Below, piece by piece: positions 1 to 4,950 of a DNA stretch of 8,638 nt. Source of the DNA: Bacteroidales bacterium UBA3856 (lineage in GTDB: Bacteria; Bacteroidota; Bacteroidia; Bacteroidales; UBA932); assembly GCA_002392525.1 (NCBI GenBank), contig DGHE01000213.1, forward strand, positions 970-9,607, in the 5' to 3' direction. Below the pieces are notes generated by a model. It made no database searches, was not told the origin of the DNA, and saw only the letters and a list, made by a program, of their open reading frames with translations. Position 1 is the stretch's first letter, and each line of letters opens with the position of its first letter. The position numbers and the translations under genes were made by a program.

Positions 1-14
1 TTGGGTGTTAATGC

Positions 15-22
15 TAACTTTG
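15..22 (+). promoter_or_regulatory. possible Bacteroidota -7 promoter element
   Basis: TAACTTTG matches the Bacteroidota -7 consensus TAnnTTTG exactly and lies 20 bases before ATG 43, so a transcript would start only about a dozen bases before that codon. The partner -33 element would fall before the window, so it cannot be seen. If real, it argues against the TTG at base 1 as start. Confidence 0.35.
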
Positions 23-42
23 GGAAGTTAATAGAGAGAAGC

Positions 43-882
43 ATGGAAAGTGATTACATATGGGATCCGCTGCGGAAGAAGAGTGTGCGCAATACGCCGG
101 AAGAGGCGGTGAGGCAGTGGTTCATCGGGGTGCTGCATGAGGGCATGAAGGTGCCGGAGCACATGATGGGCAGTGAGGTGGCGTTCAGCCATGCCGGGAA
201 GGACTACAGGGCCGATGTCGTGGTCTACGACCGCAAGGCCCGGCCCCTGATGGTGGTGGAGTGCAAGCGGCCCGAAGTAACGCTGGACCAGAACGTTGTG
301 GACCAGGCACTGCGCTATAACAACGAGCTCAACGTGCGGTACATTGTCATCACCAACGGCCGCAAGACCTTTATCTTTGAGCGGCAGGCCGATGGCTGGC
401 AGTTCATGCAGAAAGCCCCTCTGTGGAACGAGATGGCCGATGGCAAGATGCCCGCCCAGGCCGATGACAAGATGCCCGCCCAGGCCGATGGCAAGATGCC
501 GGCCCAGGCCGATGACAAGATGCCCGCCCAGACCGATGGCAAGATGCCCGCCCAGTCCGATGGCAAGATGGTCGATGGAAAGGGACGGGCCGATGGCAAG
601 ATGGTCGATGAGAAGAGACAGGCCGATAGCGACGAGATGCCCGGTCAAGCCGGGCATGACGGAGAAGTATGCAATGACGGAGAGGTAGGTCAGGGCGGAG
701 AGGCAAGTCATGACGAAAAGGAGATGGTCGATGGAAAGGGACGGGCCGATGGCAACAAGGCCGATGAGAAGAGACAGGCCGATGGCTGGCAGTTCATGCA
801 AAAAGCCCCGATGTGGAATGAAATGATAGATCCTTCGTCGCCTGCGGCTCCTCAGGATGACAAAAGGGGCCGACAGGGGTGA
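43..882 (+). CDS. HsdR N-terminal-domain (PD-(D/E)xK) protein with repeat-expanded C-terminus
   Basis: The first ~130 residues resemble the stand-alone type I restriction HsdR N-terminal domain proteins of Bacteroidales. Visible features, numbered from an in-frame TTG at base 1, are a TPEEAVRQ segment (32-39), Asp72 followed by Glu87-Cys-Lys89 (the D...ExK nuclease core), and a QxxxY motif (Gln102-Tyr106). No helicase, HsdM or HsdS gene is present, so a role as a restriction subunit is unlikely; the true role is unknown. I chose ATG 43 because a promoter-like TAACTTTG lies at 15-22 and the family's usual N-terminus fits; TTG at base 1 or a start upstream of the window is possible. Normal homologues, from memory, end near residue 145-150. 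Here residues 146-293 are low-complexity repeats, followed by a second copy of the C-terminal segment (GWQFMQKAP) and a tail encoded by a dispersed element. The tail is probably disordered. Confidence 0.8.
   Translation: MESDYIWDPLRKKSVRNTPEEAVRQWFIGVLHEGMKVPEHMMGSEVAFSHAGKDYRADVVVYDRKARPLMVVECKRPEVTLDQNVVDQALRYNNELNVRYIVITNGRKTFIFERQADGWQFMQKAPLWNEMADGKMPAQADDKMPAQADGKMPAQADDKMPAQTDGKMPAQSDGKMVDGKGRADGKMVDEKRQADSDEMPGQAGHDGEVCNDGEVGQGGEASHDEKEMVDGKGRADGNKADEKRQADGWQFMQKAPMWNEMIDPSSPAAPQDDKRGRQG
385..435 (+). repeat. first copy of 51-base direct repeat (C-terminal segment of HsdR-N protein)
   Basis: Bases 385-435 recur at 775-825 with 46 of 51 positions identical. Both copies encode RQADGWQFMQKAP(L/M)WNEM in the same frame. 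This first copy sits where the normal protein should end. The second follows about 340 bases of tandem repeats, so the array appears to have grown between two copies of the original gene end. Most differences are synonymous. Confidence 0.9.
436..570 (+). repeat. 24-base tandem array, five full units plus a partial sixth
   Basis: Units begin at 436, 460, 484, 508 and 532, with a 15-base partial unit at 556-570. Each full unit encodes an octapeptide: ADGKMPAQ, ADDKMPAQ, ADGKMPAQ, ADDKMPAQ, TDGKMPAQ, then SDGKM. The alternation of Gly and Asp in the third position of the first four units suggests duplication as a 48-base dimer. The period is a multiple of three, so copy-number change keeps the reading frame. 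Confidence 0.95.
571..627 (+). repeat. first copy of 57-base direct repeat
   Basis: Bases 571-627 recur at 727-783 with three mismatches. They encode VDGKGRADGKMVDEKRQAD and VDGKGRADGNKADEKRQAD. The two copies bracket the palindrome and 18-base block at 637-726, so that block may have been inserted into, or duplicated along with, this segment. Confidence 0.9.
637..657. repeat. palindromic mini-element inside HsdR-N gene
   Basis: ATGCCCGG (637-644), spacer TCAAG, CCGGGCAT (650-657): a perfect 8-base inverted repeat. With its flanks (634-663) it matches 1106-1135 in the downstream tRNA nucleotidyltransferase gene at 29 of 30 bases. Both copies are read in the same frame, as MPGQAGHDG. Repeats of this general form are scattered in many bacterial genomes. 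Confidence 0.9.
655..726 (+). repeat. degenerate 18-base tandem array, four units
   Basis: Units at 655, 673, 691 and 709 encode HDGEVC, NDGEVG, QGGEAS and HDEKEM. The array is contiguous with the palindrome at 637-657. Bases 688-715 match 1142-1169 in the next gene with one mismatch, showing that both arrays come from one repeat family. Confidence 0.85.
727..825 (+). repeat. second copies of the 57-base and 51-base direct repeats
   Basis: Bases 727-783 repeat 571-627 (three mismatches), and bases 775-825 repeat 385-435 (five mismatches). Together they rebuild the end of the HsdR-N domain, RQADGWQFMQKAPMWNEM, after the expansion. The coding sequence then runs into a dispersed element for its last residues. 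Confidence 0.9.
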
Positions 883-912
883 TGATGTCATTCTGAGAGA
901 AGCGAAGAATCT
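828..912. repeat. inverted pair of dispersed elements spanning the stop codon
   Basis: A 35-base element (828-862) and a 27-base element (886-912) face each other. The inner arms 851-862 and 886-897 pair with one G-U wobble. The outer arms 828-837 and 903-912 pair at nine of ten positions. The loop is 23 bases and the internal bulge is asymmetric. The left element codes for the last residues of the HsdR-N protein (roughly IDPSSPAAPQDDK), and the stop codon at 880-882 lies in the loop. The shape recalls paired REP elements (BIMEs). It could terminate transcription weakly or protect the mRNA 3' end; that role is inference. Confidence 0.8.
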
Positions 913-954
913 GTAGGGAAGGGGAACGAGGAATCTGTAGATAGTAGATAAGAG
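907..954 (+). repeat. two-unit 24-base repeat before the tRNA nucleotidyltransferase start
   Basis: GAATCTGTAG occurs at 907-916 and 931-940, giving two 24-base units that both end in AG. The first unit begins inside the 27-base dispersed element at 886-912. The second ends one base before the ATG at 956. No TAnnTTTG promoter is visible in this 73-base gap, so the next gene is probably read from upstream. Confidence 0.6.
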
Positions 955-955
955 T

Positions 956-2545
956 ATGACGATAACACAAGGATATTTGGAGAATCCAGTGTTTAAGCTG
1001 GTGAGTGAGACGGCCGGGGAACTGGGCGTGCGGGCCTTCGTGATTGGGGGGTACGTGCGCGACTGCTTCCTGGGACGGCCGAATAAAGACATTGATATAG
1101 TCGTTGAGATGCCCGGTCAGGCCGGGCATGACGGAAAAGTGGGTCAGGGCGGAGAGGCGAGTCATGACGGAAAAGCAAGCCATGACGCACAAGCAAGTCA
1201 TGCCGGGAAAGCAAGCCAAGCAGGAAACGACGGTGGCGTGCGGCCGGGCATTGAACTGGCCAAGGCGGTAGCGGCGAAGACGCACGCCAGGGTGAGCGTG
1301 TTCAAGAACTTTGGAACAGCCATGCTCAAGTACAAGGGCATAGAAGTGGAGTTTGTGGGCGCGCGGAAGGAAAGCTATCACCGCGAGAGCCGGAATCCCA
1401 TTGTGGAGGACGGGACGCTGGAGGAGGATCAGCTGCGGCGGGATTTCACCATCAATGCCATGGCCTTCTCGCTCAACAAAGAAGACTTTGGCGCGCTGGT
1501 GGACCCCTTCGGAGGCATCCGGGACCTGGCGGCGGGCATCATAAGAACGCCCCTGGAGCCGGAGCAGACCTACTCCGACGACCCCCTCAGAATGTTGCGG
1601 GCCATCCGCTTCGCCGCCAAGCTGAGTACCCCGGAGCACCCCTTCACCATAGTCCCCGAGAGCATTAACGCCATGAAAACCATGGCAGAACGCCTCCAGA
1701 TCCTGAGCAAGGAGCGCATCGTGGAAGAGCTCAACAAGATGCTCATGACAGAAAAACCTTCCATGGCCTTTGAGCTCCTGGAAGAGACTGGCCTCCTGAG
1801 GCAGTTCCTCCCGGAGCTGAGCCAGCTCAAAGGCGTAGAAACCGTGGACGGCAAGGGCCATAAGGAGAACTTCACCCACACCCTGCAGGTAGTGGACAAC
1901 GTAATCCTTTTCGAAAAAGAAGCCGGCCGGGAGCCGGACCTGTGGCTGCACTGGGCCGCCCTTCTCCATGACATCGGCAAACCCGCCAGCAAGCGCTTCG
2001 TCCCCGGACAGGGTTTCACCTTCCACGGCCACGAGGTAGTGGGCGCCCGCATGGTCCCCAAAATCTTCGAGAAGCTCAAAATGCCCCTCAACGAGAAGAT
2101 GAAGTACGTCCAGAAGCTGGTGAACCTGCACTTGAGACCCATTGCGCTGGTGGATGACGAAGTCACCGACAGTGCCGTGAGAAGGCTCCTCTTCGACGCC
2201 GGCAACGACATCGACGACCTCATGATCCTGTGCAACGCCGATATCACCTCCAAGAACCCCGTCAAAGTGGCCAGGCTCCGCCGCAACTTCGAGCTCGTGA
2301 AAGCCAAGATGGCCGAGGTGGAAGCCAAGGACGAAATCCGCAACTGGAAGAACCCCATCACCGGAGACTATATCATGCAGGTGTTCAAGTTGGAACCGTG
2401 CAACATCATCGGCCAGCTCAAGGAGATGGTGAAAAACGCCGTGCTCGATGGGGAGATCCCTTACACGTTTGAGGCGGCCGATGCCTATATGCGGGAGAAG
2501 GCGGCAGAAATGGGATTGATAGATTCTTCGCTTCGCTCAGAATGA
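956..2545 (+). CDS. cca: CCA-adding-type tRNA nucleotidyltransferase with HD domain
   Basis: This is a class II nucleotidyltransferase of the poly(A) polymerase/CCA-adding family, expected to add or repair the 3' CCA of tRNAs using CTP and ATP. Visible in order: GGYVRD (31-36), the catalytic DxD (Asp45, Asp47 in KDIDIVV), VEFVGARKESY (131-141), RRDFTINAMA (161-170), DPLRMLRAIRF (209-219) and an HD phosphohydrolase motif LLHDIGKP (336-343). The Bacteroidales form is about 475 residues from memory; this one is 529. The excess is mainly a repeat insertion at residues 52-93, right after the catalytic strand. Apart from that the head and body motifs are intact, so the enzyme is probably active. 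The last residues (roughly DSSLRSE) and the stop codon come from a dispersed repeat. Whether it adds all of CCA or only part cannot be told here. Confidence 0.93.
   Translation: MTITQGYLENPVFKLVSETAGELGVRAFVIGGYVRDCFLGRPNKDIDIVVEMPGQAGHDGKVGQGGEASHDGKASHDAQASHAGKASQAGNDGGVRPGIELAKAVAAKTHARVSVFKNFGTAMLKYKGIEVEFVGARKESYHRESRNPIVEDGTLEEDQLRRDFTINAMAFSLNKEDFGALVDPFGGIRDLAAGIIRTPLEPEQTYSDDPLRMLRAIRFAAKLSTPEHPFTIVPESINAMKTMAERLQILSKERIVEELNKMLMTEKPSMAFELLEETGLLRQFLPELSQLKGVETVDGKGHKENFTHTLQVVDNVILFEKEAGREPDLWLHWAALLHDIGKPASKRFVPGQGFTFHGHEVVGARMVPKIFEKLKMPLNEKMKYVQKLVNLHLRPIALVDDEVTDSAVRRLLFDAGNDIDDLMILCNADITSKNPVKVARLRRNFELVKAKMAEVEAKDEIRNWKNPITGDYIMQVFKLEPCNIIGQLKEMVKNAVLDGEIPYTFEAADAYMREKAAEMGLIDSSLRSE
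1109..1234 (+). repeat. 126-base in-frame insertion: palindrome plus six 18-base units
   Basis: The insertion starts with ATGCCCGG-TCAGG-CCGGGCAT (1109-1129), a perfect 8-base inverted repeat. Six 18-base units follow at 1127, 1145, 1163, 1181, 1199 and 1217. They encode HDGKVG, QGGEAS, HDGKAS, HDAQAS, HAGKAS and QAGNDG. The third to fifth units are the most alike, for example CATGACGGAAAAGCAAGC. In ordinary homologues a short turn joins the DIDIVV strand to the helix that here begins GIELAKAV; this block replaces that turn. The peptide is Gly/Ser/His/Asp-rich and likely a flexible surface loop. Confidence 0.92.
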
Positions 2546-2547
2546 CA
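2521..2547 (-). repeat. 27-base dispersed element at the end of cca
   Basis: Bases 2521-2547 are the reverse complement of 886-912 with 26 of 27 positions identical, so cca is flanked by inverted copies. The cca stop codon TGA (2543-2545) lies inside this copy. The element belongs to a class of short repeats ending in TCAGAATGAC that is often seen, and mistranslated as protein, in bacterial genomes. Confidence 0.9.
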
Positions 2548-2625
2548 AGAATGTCAGAATGACAAGAATGTCAGAATGACAAGAACGTCTGAACGACAAT
2601 AAAACGTCAGAATGACAAAGGCCGA
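2537..2625 (+). repeat. 17-base tandem array bridging cca and xerC
   Basis: TCAGAATGACAAGAATG occurs at 2537-2553 and 2554-2570, with a one-base variant at 2571-2587. A diverged 19-base unit follows at 2588-2606, then a partial unit from 2607 (TCAGAATGACAAAG). The array grows out of the end of the 27-base element. It contains the cca stop codon at its left end, and the xerC ATG (2612-2614) falls in the AATGAC of the last unit. The period of 17 does not preserve reading frame. Confidence 0.92.
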
Positions 2626-3586
2626 TGACTATATCGCGTACCTCAGGGACGTGCGGAGGTATTCCCCCCGGACGCAGGAACTTTATGCCGATGCCCTGAA
2701 GCAGTTCGCCGATTGGACCCAGGAGGCGCCGTCCGGCCTGACCGGCCAGCTCATCCCTTCGCGAATAAGGGAATACGAGGCACATCTGATTGAAAAAGGC
2801 CTCAAGCCCCGCACGGTGCATCTTCAGATGAGCGCACTCAGCGGCTACTGCAATTACCTCGTCAAGCAGGGGGAACTGAAGTCGAATCCCGTGCGGACGG
2901 TCAAACGCCCCAAAATGGAAAAGCGCCTGCCGGAGTACTACACGGAGGGGGCGATGGATGCGTACCTTAGAGAAACCGAGCATGCAGCCGGAGAGGAGGA
3001 GCTTCAAATCCTTCAGAGCGCAGACCCTAAATCCCAACTGGCCAAAGAGCTCTACGAGCGTCGCCTCAGGCGCCTTGTCATCAGCATTCTGTATAGCTGC
3101 GGACTCCGGAGGTCCGAGCTCATCGGCCTGCAGCAAAACAGCGTGGACGAAAAGCGCCAGACCCTCCGCGTAAAGGGAAAGGGCGACAAAATGCGAGAAA
3201 TTCCGCTGATTTCTTCGCTCCTTCAAGAAATTTCACTATATTTACGTGCAGCTAGTTTCATGGCGCTGGGGGAAAACCACCCCGAAGCCCCGTTACTTAT
3301 AACGGCTACAGGAAAGAAACTGTATCCCGAATGGGTGGACAGGGCGGTGAAACAGGAACTCGCAGGCCGCACAGGCATCACCGGGAGGAAATCCCCCCAT
3401 GTGCTCAGGCATTCGCTCGCCACAGCCCTCCTGGAGGAAGGAGCGGGCCTGAACGCCATCAAAGAGGTGCTTGGCCACAGTTCCCTGGCAGCCACCGAGG
3501 TGTATACCCACAACTCCGTGGAACGGCTCAAGGCACAATATATGAACGCCCACCCAAGGGCAAAAAACGAAGACAGACATGATTAA
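2612..3586 (+). CDS. xerC: XerC/XerD-like tyrosine recombinase
   Basis: This is a site-specific tyrosine recombinase, probably the chromosomal dimer-resolution enzyme acting at dif. An N-terminal SAM-like core-binding domain covers about residues 3-95, including YIAYLRDVRRYSPRTQELY. The catalytic set is complete: Arg166 (CGLRRSEL), Lys190 (GKGDK), His263 and Arg266 (HVLRH), His289 (GHSS) and the nucleophile Tyr298 (EVYTH). The C-terminal AHPRA is typical of Bacteroidales XerC. Between residues ~115 and 155 the chain looks longer than usual, with a charged segment before the first catalytic Arg. The start fits the family well, although the codon lies in the last unit of a 17-base repeat array. 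The next gene overlaps by 8 bases. Linkage to hpf, and the absence of other mobile genes, argue for a housekeeping role rather than an integrase. Confidence 0.92.
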   Translation: MTKADDYIAYLRDVRRYSPRTQELYADALKQFADWTQEAPSGLTGQLIPSRIREYEAHLIEKGLKPRTVHLQMSALSGYCNYLVKQGELKSNPVRTVKRPKMEKRLPEYYTEGAMDAYLRETEHAAGEEELQILQSADPKSQLAKELYERRLRRLVISILYSCGLRRSELIGLQQNSVDEKRQTLRVKGKGDKMREIPLISSLLQEISLYLRAASFMALGENHPEAPLLITATGKKLYPEWVDRAVKQELAGRTGITGRKSPHVLRHSLATALLEEGAGLNAIKEVLGHSSLAATEVYTHNSVERLKAQYMNAHPRAKNEDRHD

Positions 3587-3869
3587 CGTTAAGTCCCTCA
3601 AGTTCAATGCAGACGAGAAGCTGCTGGACTTCATTGACAAGAAAGTTGGAAAAGTAGAGAAGTTCTTCGACAACATGGGTGACATCGATGTCACCCTCAG
3701 CCTGCTGCCCGACGCAGACAACAAATGCGTCAAGCTCCAGACGCACATCCCCGGGGAAGACCTCATCATCGAGCGCAACGCCCACACCTTTGAAGAGGCC
3801 GTAACCGAGGCCGCAGATGCTCTCAAGGAGAAGATCGTCCGCGCCAAGGAAAAGAAATTCGCCAAATAG
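3579..3869 (+). CDS. hpf: short ribosome hibernation promoting factor (HPF/RaiA family)
   Basis: A 96-residue protein of the sigma-54 modulation/RaiA family, which binds the small-subunit decoding region when growth slows and blocks mRNA and tRNA binding. The order strand (INVKSLKF), helix (ADEKLLDFIDKKVGKVEKFF), strands (DVTLSLL, KCVKLQTHI, EDLIIERNA) and a long C-terminal helix (FEEAVTEAADALKEKIVRAKEKK) matches the family fold. It lacks the C-terminal dimerisation domain of long HPF, as expected at this length. The ATG overlaps the end of xerC by 8 bases, and the stop shares one base with the holA start, so the three genes are probably translated together. Pairing with xerC is familiar in Bacteroidales. 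Confidence 0.9.
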   Translation: MINVKSLKFNADEKLLDFIDKKVGKVEKFFDNMGDIDVTLSLLPDADNKCVKLQTHIPGEDLIIERNAHTFEEAVTEAADALKEKIVRAKEKKFAK

Positions 3870-4909
3870 TGGCAGCCGCTAAAAGCTACATAGAGACGGA
3901 CCGCCAGGTCCGCAGCATACTTGAAGATGTCCGCAGCGGCATCTTCAAGTGTGTTTACCTGCTCATGGGAGACGAGCCCTATTATCCGGAGCTCGTATGC
4001 AGCGCCATCATCGGCCATTGCCTCAAGGAGTGGGAAAAAGACTTCAACGAGACCATCTGTTACGGGGCCGATGTCGATGCCGATACCGTCATCACGGCCG
4101 CCCGCCGCTTCCCCATGATGGCCGACCGCCAGCTGGTGGTGGTGAAGGAAGCCCAGCAGATGAAGTCGCTGGAAGACCTCGCCCTCTACTGCCAGAATCC
4201 GCTGGACTCCACGGTGCTCGTCATCCTCATGCACGGGGCATCGGCCGATAAGAGAAAGGCCCTCTACAAGGCCGTCCTCAAAACGGGCGTCATCGTGGAA
4301 TCCAATGCCCTCCGGGACTACGAAATGCCCCAGTGGATAAGCTCCTACTATGACGGGAGAGGCCTTAAAATTCATCCCGAGGCTGCGCAGCTGCTGGCCG
4401 AAAGCGCCGGAACGGACCTCGGTAAAATTGCCGTAGAGACGGAGAAACTCCTCAAGAACCTCCCGGAGGGCACTACGGAGATTGGTGTGGCCGATGTCGA
4501 GAAAAACGTAGGCGTAAGCCGGCAGTTCTCCATCTTCGAGCTCACCAAATGCCTGAGCTACAGGCAATCGGCCCAGGCCCTCAAGATAGCCGCGCACATC
4601 GGCGAAACACCTAAGTTTGCCCTCCCCATGGTGGTGGCGCCGCTCTTTACGCACTTCTACCGCATTCTCAAGTATCATGCGCTGCTGGAAAAGGGAAGGC
4701 CCGCTCCTGCCGATGCCGCCCGCATCCTGGGGGTGAACCCCTACTTCCTCAAGGAGTACGACGCTGCGGTGCGTGGTTACCCGCGTGCCCGCGCGATGGC
4801 CATTATCGGCCTCTTGACCGACTACGACTACAAGGGAAAGGGCGGCGACGCGGGAGAAGCGACGGCCGCAGACCTCTTTATGGAATTAATTTCTAAAATT
4901 TTATTGTAA
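3869..4909 (+). CDS. holA: DNA polymerase III subunit delta
   Basis: The delta subunit of the clamp loader opens the sliding clamp so that it can be placed on primed DNA. The 346-residue length fits the family. Visible are the N-terminal FKCVYLLMGDEPYY (26-39), the central AAA-like body with FPMMADRQLVVVKEAQQMK (81-99), the conserved SIFELTKCLS region (221-230), and the C-terminal collar motif NPYFLKEY (290-297). Delta has no functional Walker ATP site in this family, and none is seen. The start is a GTG at 3869-3871 that shares its G with the hpf stop codon (TAGTG); it places the conserved N-terminal motif at the expected distance. The stop codon overlaps the promoter region of the next operon. 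Confidence 0.9.
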   Translation: MAAAKSYIETDRQVRSILEDVRSGIFKCVYLLMGDEPYYPELVCSAIIGHCLKEWEKDFNETICYGADVDADTVITAARRFPMMADRQLVVVKEAQQMKSLEDLALYCQNPLDSTVLVILMHGASADKRKALYKAVLKTGVIVESNALRDYEMPQWISSYYDGRGLKIHPEAAQLLAESAGTDLGKIAVETEKLLKNLPEGTTEIGVADVEKNVGVSRQFSIFELTKCLSYRQSAQALKIAAHIGETPKFALPMVVAPLFTHFYRILKYHALLEKGRPAPADAARILGVNPYFLKEYDAAVRGYPRARAMAIIGLLTDYDYKGKGGDAGEATAADLFMELISKILL

Positions 4910-4926
4910 TTCAATAATTAATTATT
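4901..4926. promoter_or_regulatory. AT-rich overlapping palindromes within the promoter
   Basis: TTATTG (4901-4906) and CAATAA (4912-4917) form an inverted repeat with a five-base spacer. AATAATTAATTATT (4913-4926) is a perfect 14-base palindrome. They lie around and between the two promoter elements, a suitable place for an operator or simply an AT-rich promoter spacer. They also overlap the end of holA. No U-rich terminator stem is evident. Confidence 0.4.
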
Positions 4927-4933
4927 ATATTTG
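4904..4933 (+). promoter_or_regulatory. Bacteroidota-type promoter for the ABC transporter operon
   Basis: TATATTTG (4926-4933) matches the -7 consensus TAnnTTTG exactly. TTG (4904-4906) lies 19 bases upstream, the spacing expected for the -33 element. Transcription would start near 4938-4942, leaving about ten bases before the ATG at 4951. The -33 element overlaps the last codons of holA. Confidence 0.75.
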
Positions 4934-4950
4934 CCAAAACTTTTATTGAT

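Noticed and set aside
1..882. Type I restriction-modification locus
   Set aside because: Only the HsdR N-terminal nuclease-like domain is present. There is no helicase, methylase or specificity subunit in the window, and the neighbours are housekeeping genes.
883..955. Separate promoter for cca
   Set aside because: No TAnnTTTG element is visible in the gap, which is filled by dispersed and short tandem repeats.
28..1092. Long minus-strand open frame with hydrophobic repeat peptides
   Set aside because: It is the complement of the tandem repeats and of the start of cca. It covers conserved plus-strand motifs and reads dispersed elements as protein (such as MPGLTGHL).
436..1234. CRISPR array
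   Set aside because: The repeats are back to back with no unique spacers, units are 17-24 bases, no cas gene is near, and the arrays are translated in frame.
2612..3586. XerC-like gene as integrase of a mobile element
   Set aside because: It is coupled to hpf as in ordinary Bacteroidales chromosomes. No att site, excisionase, relaxase or phage gene is visible.
3293..4678. Minus-strand open frame of 461 codons opposite xerC, hpf and holA
   Set aside because: It spans three well-supported plus-strand genes and has no recognisable domain. It is expected from GC-rich codon use.
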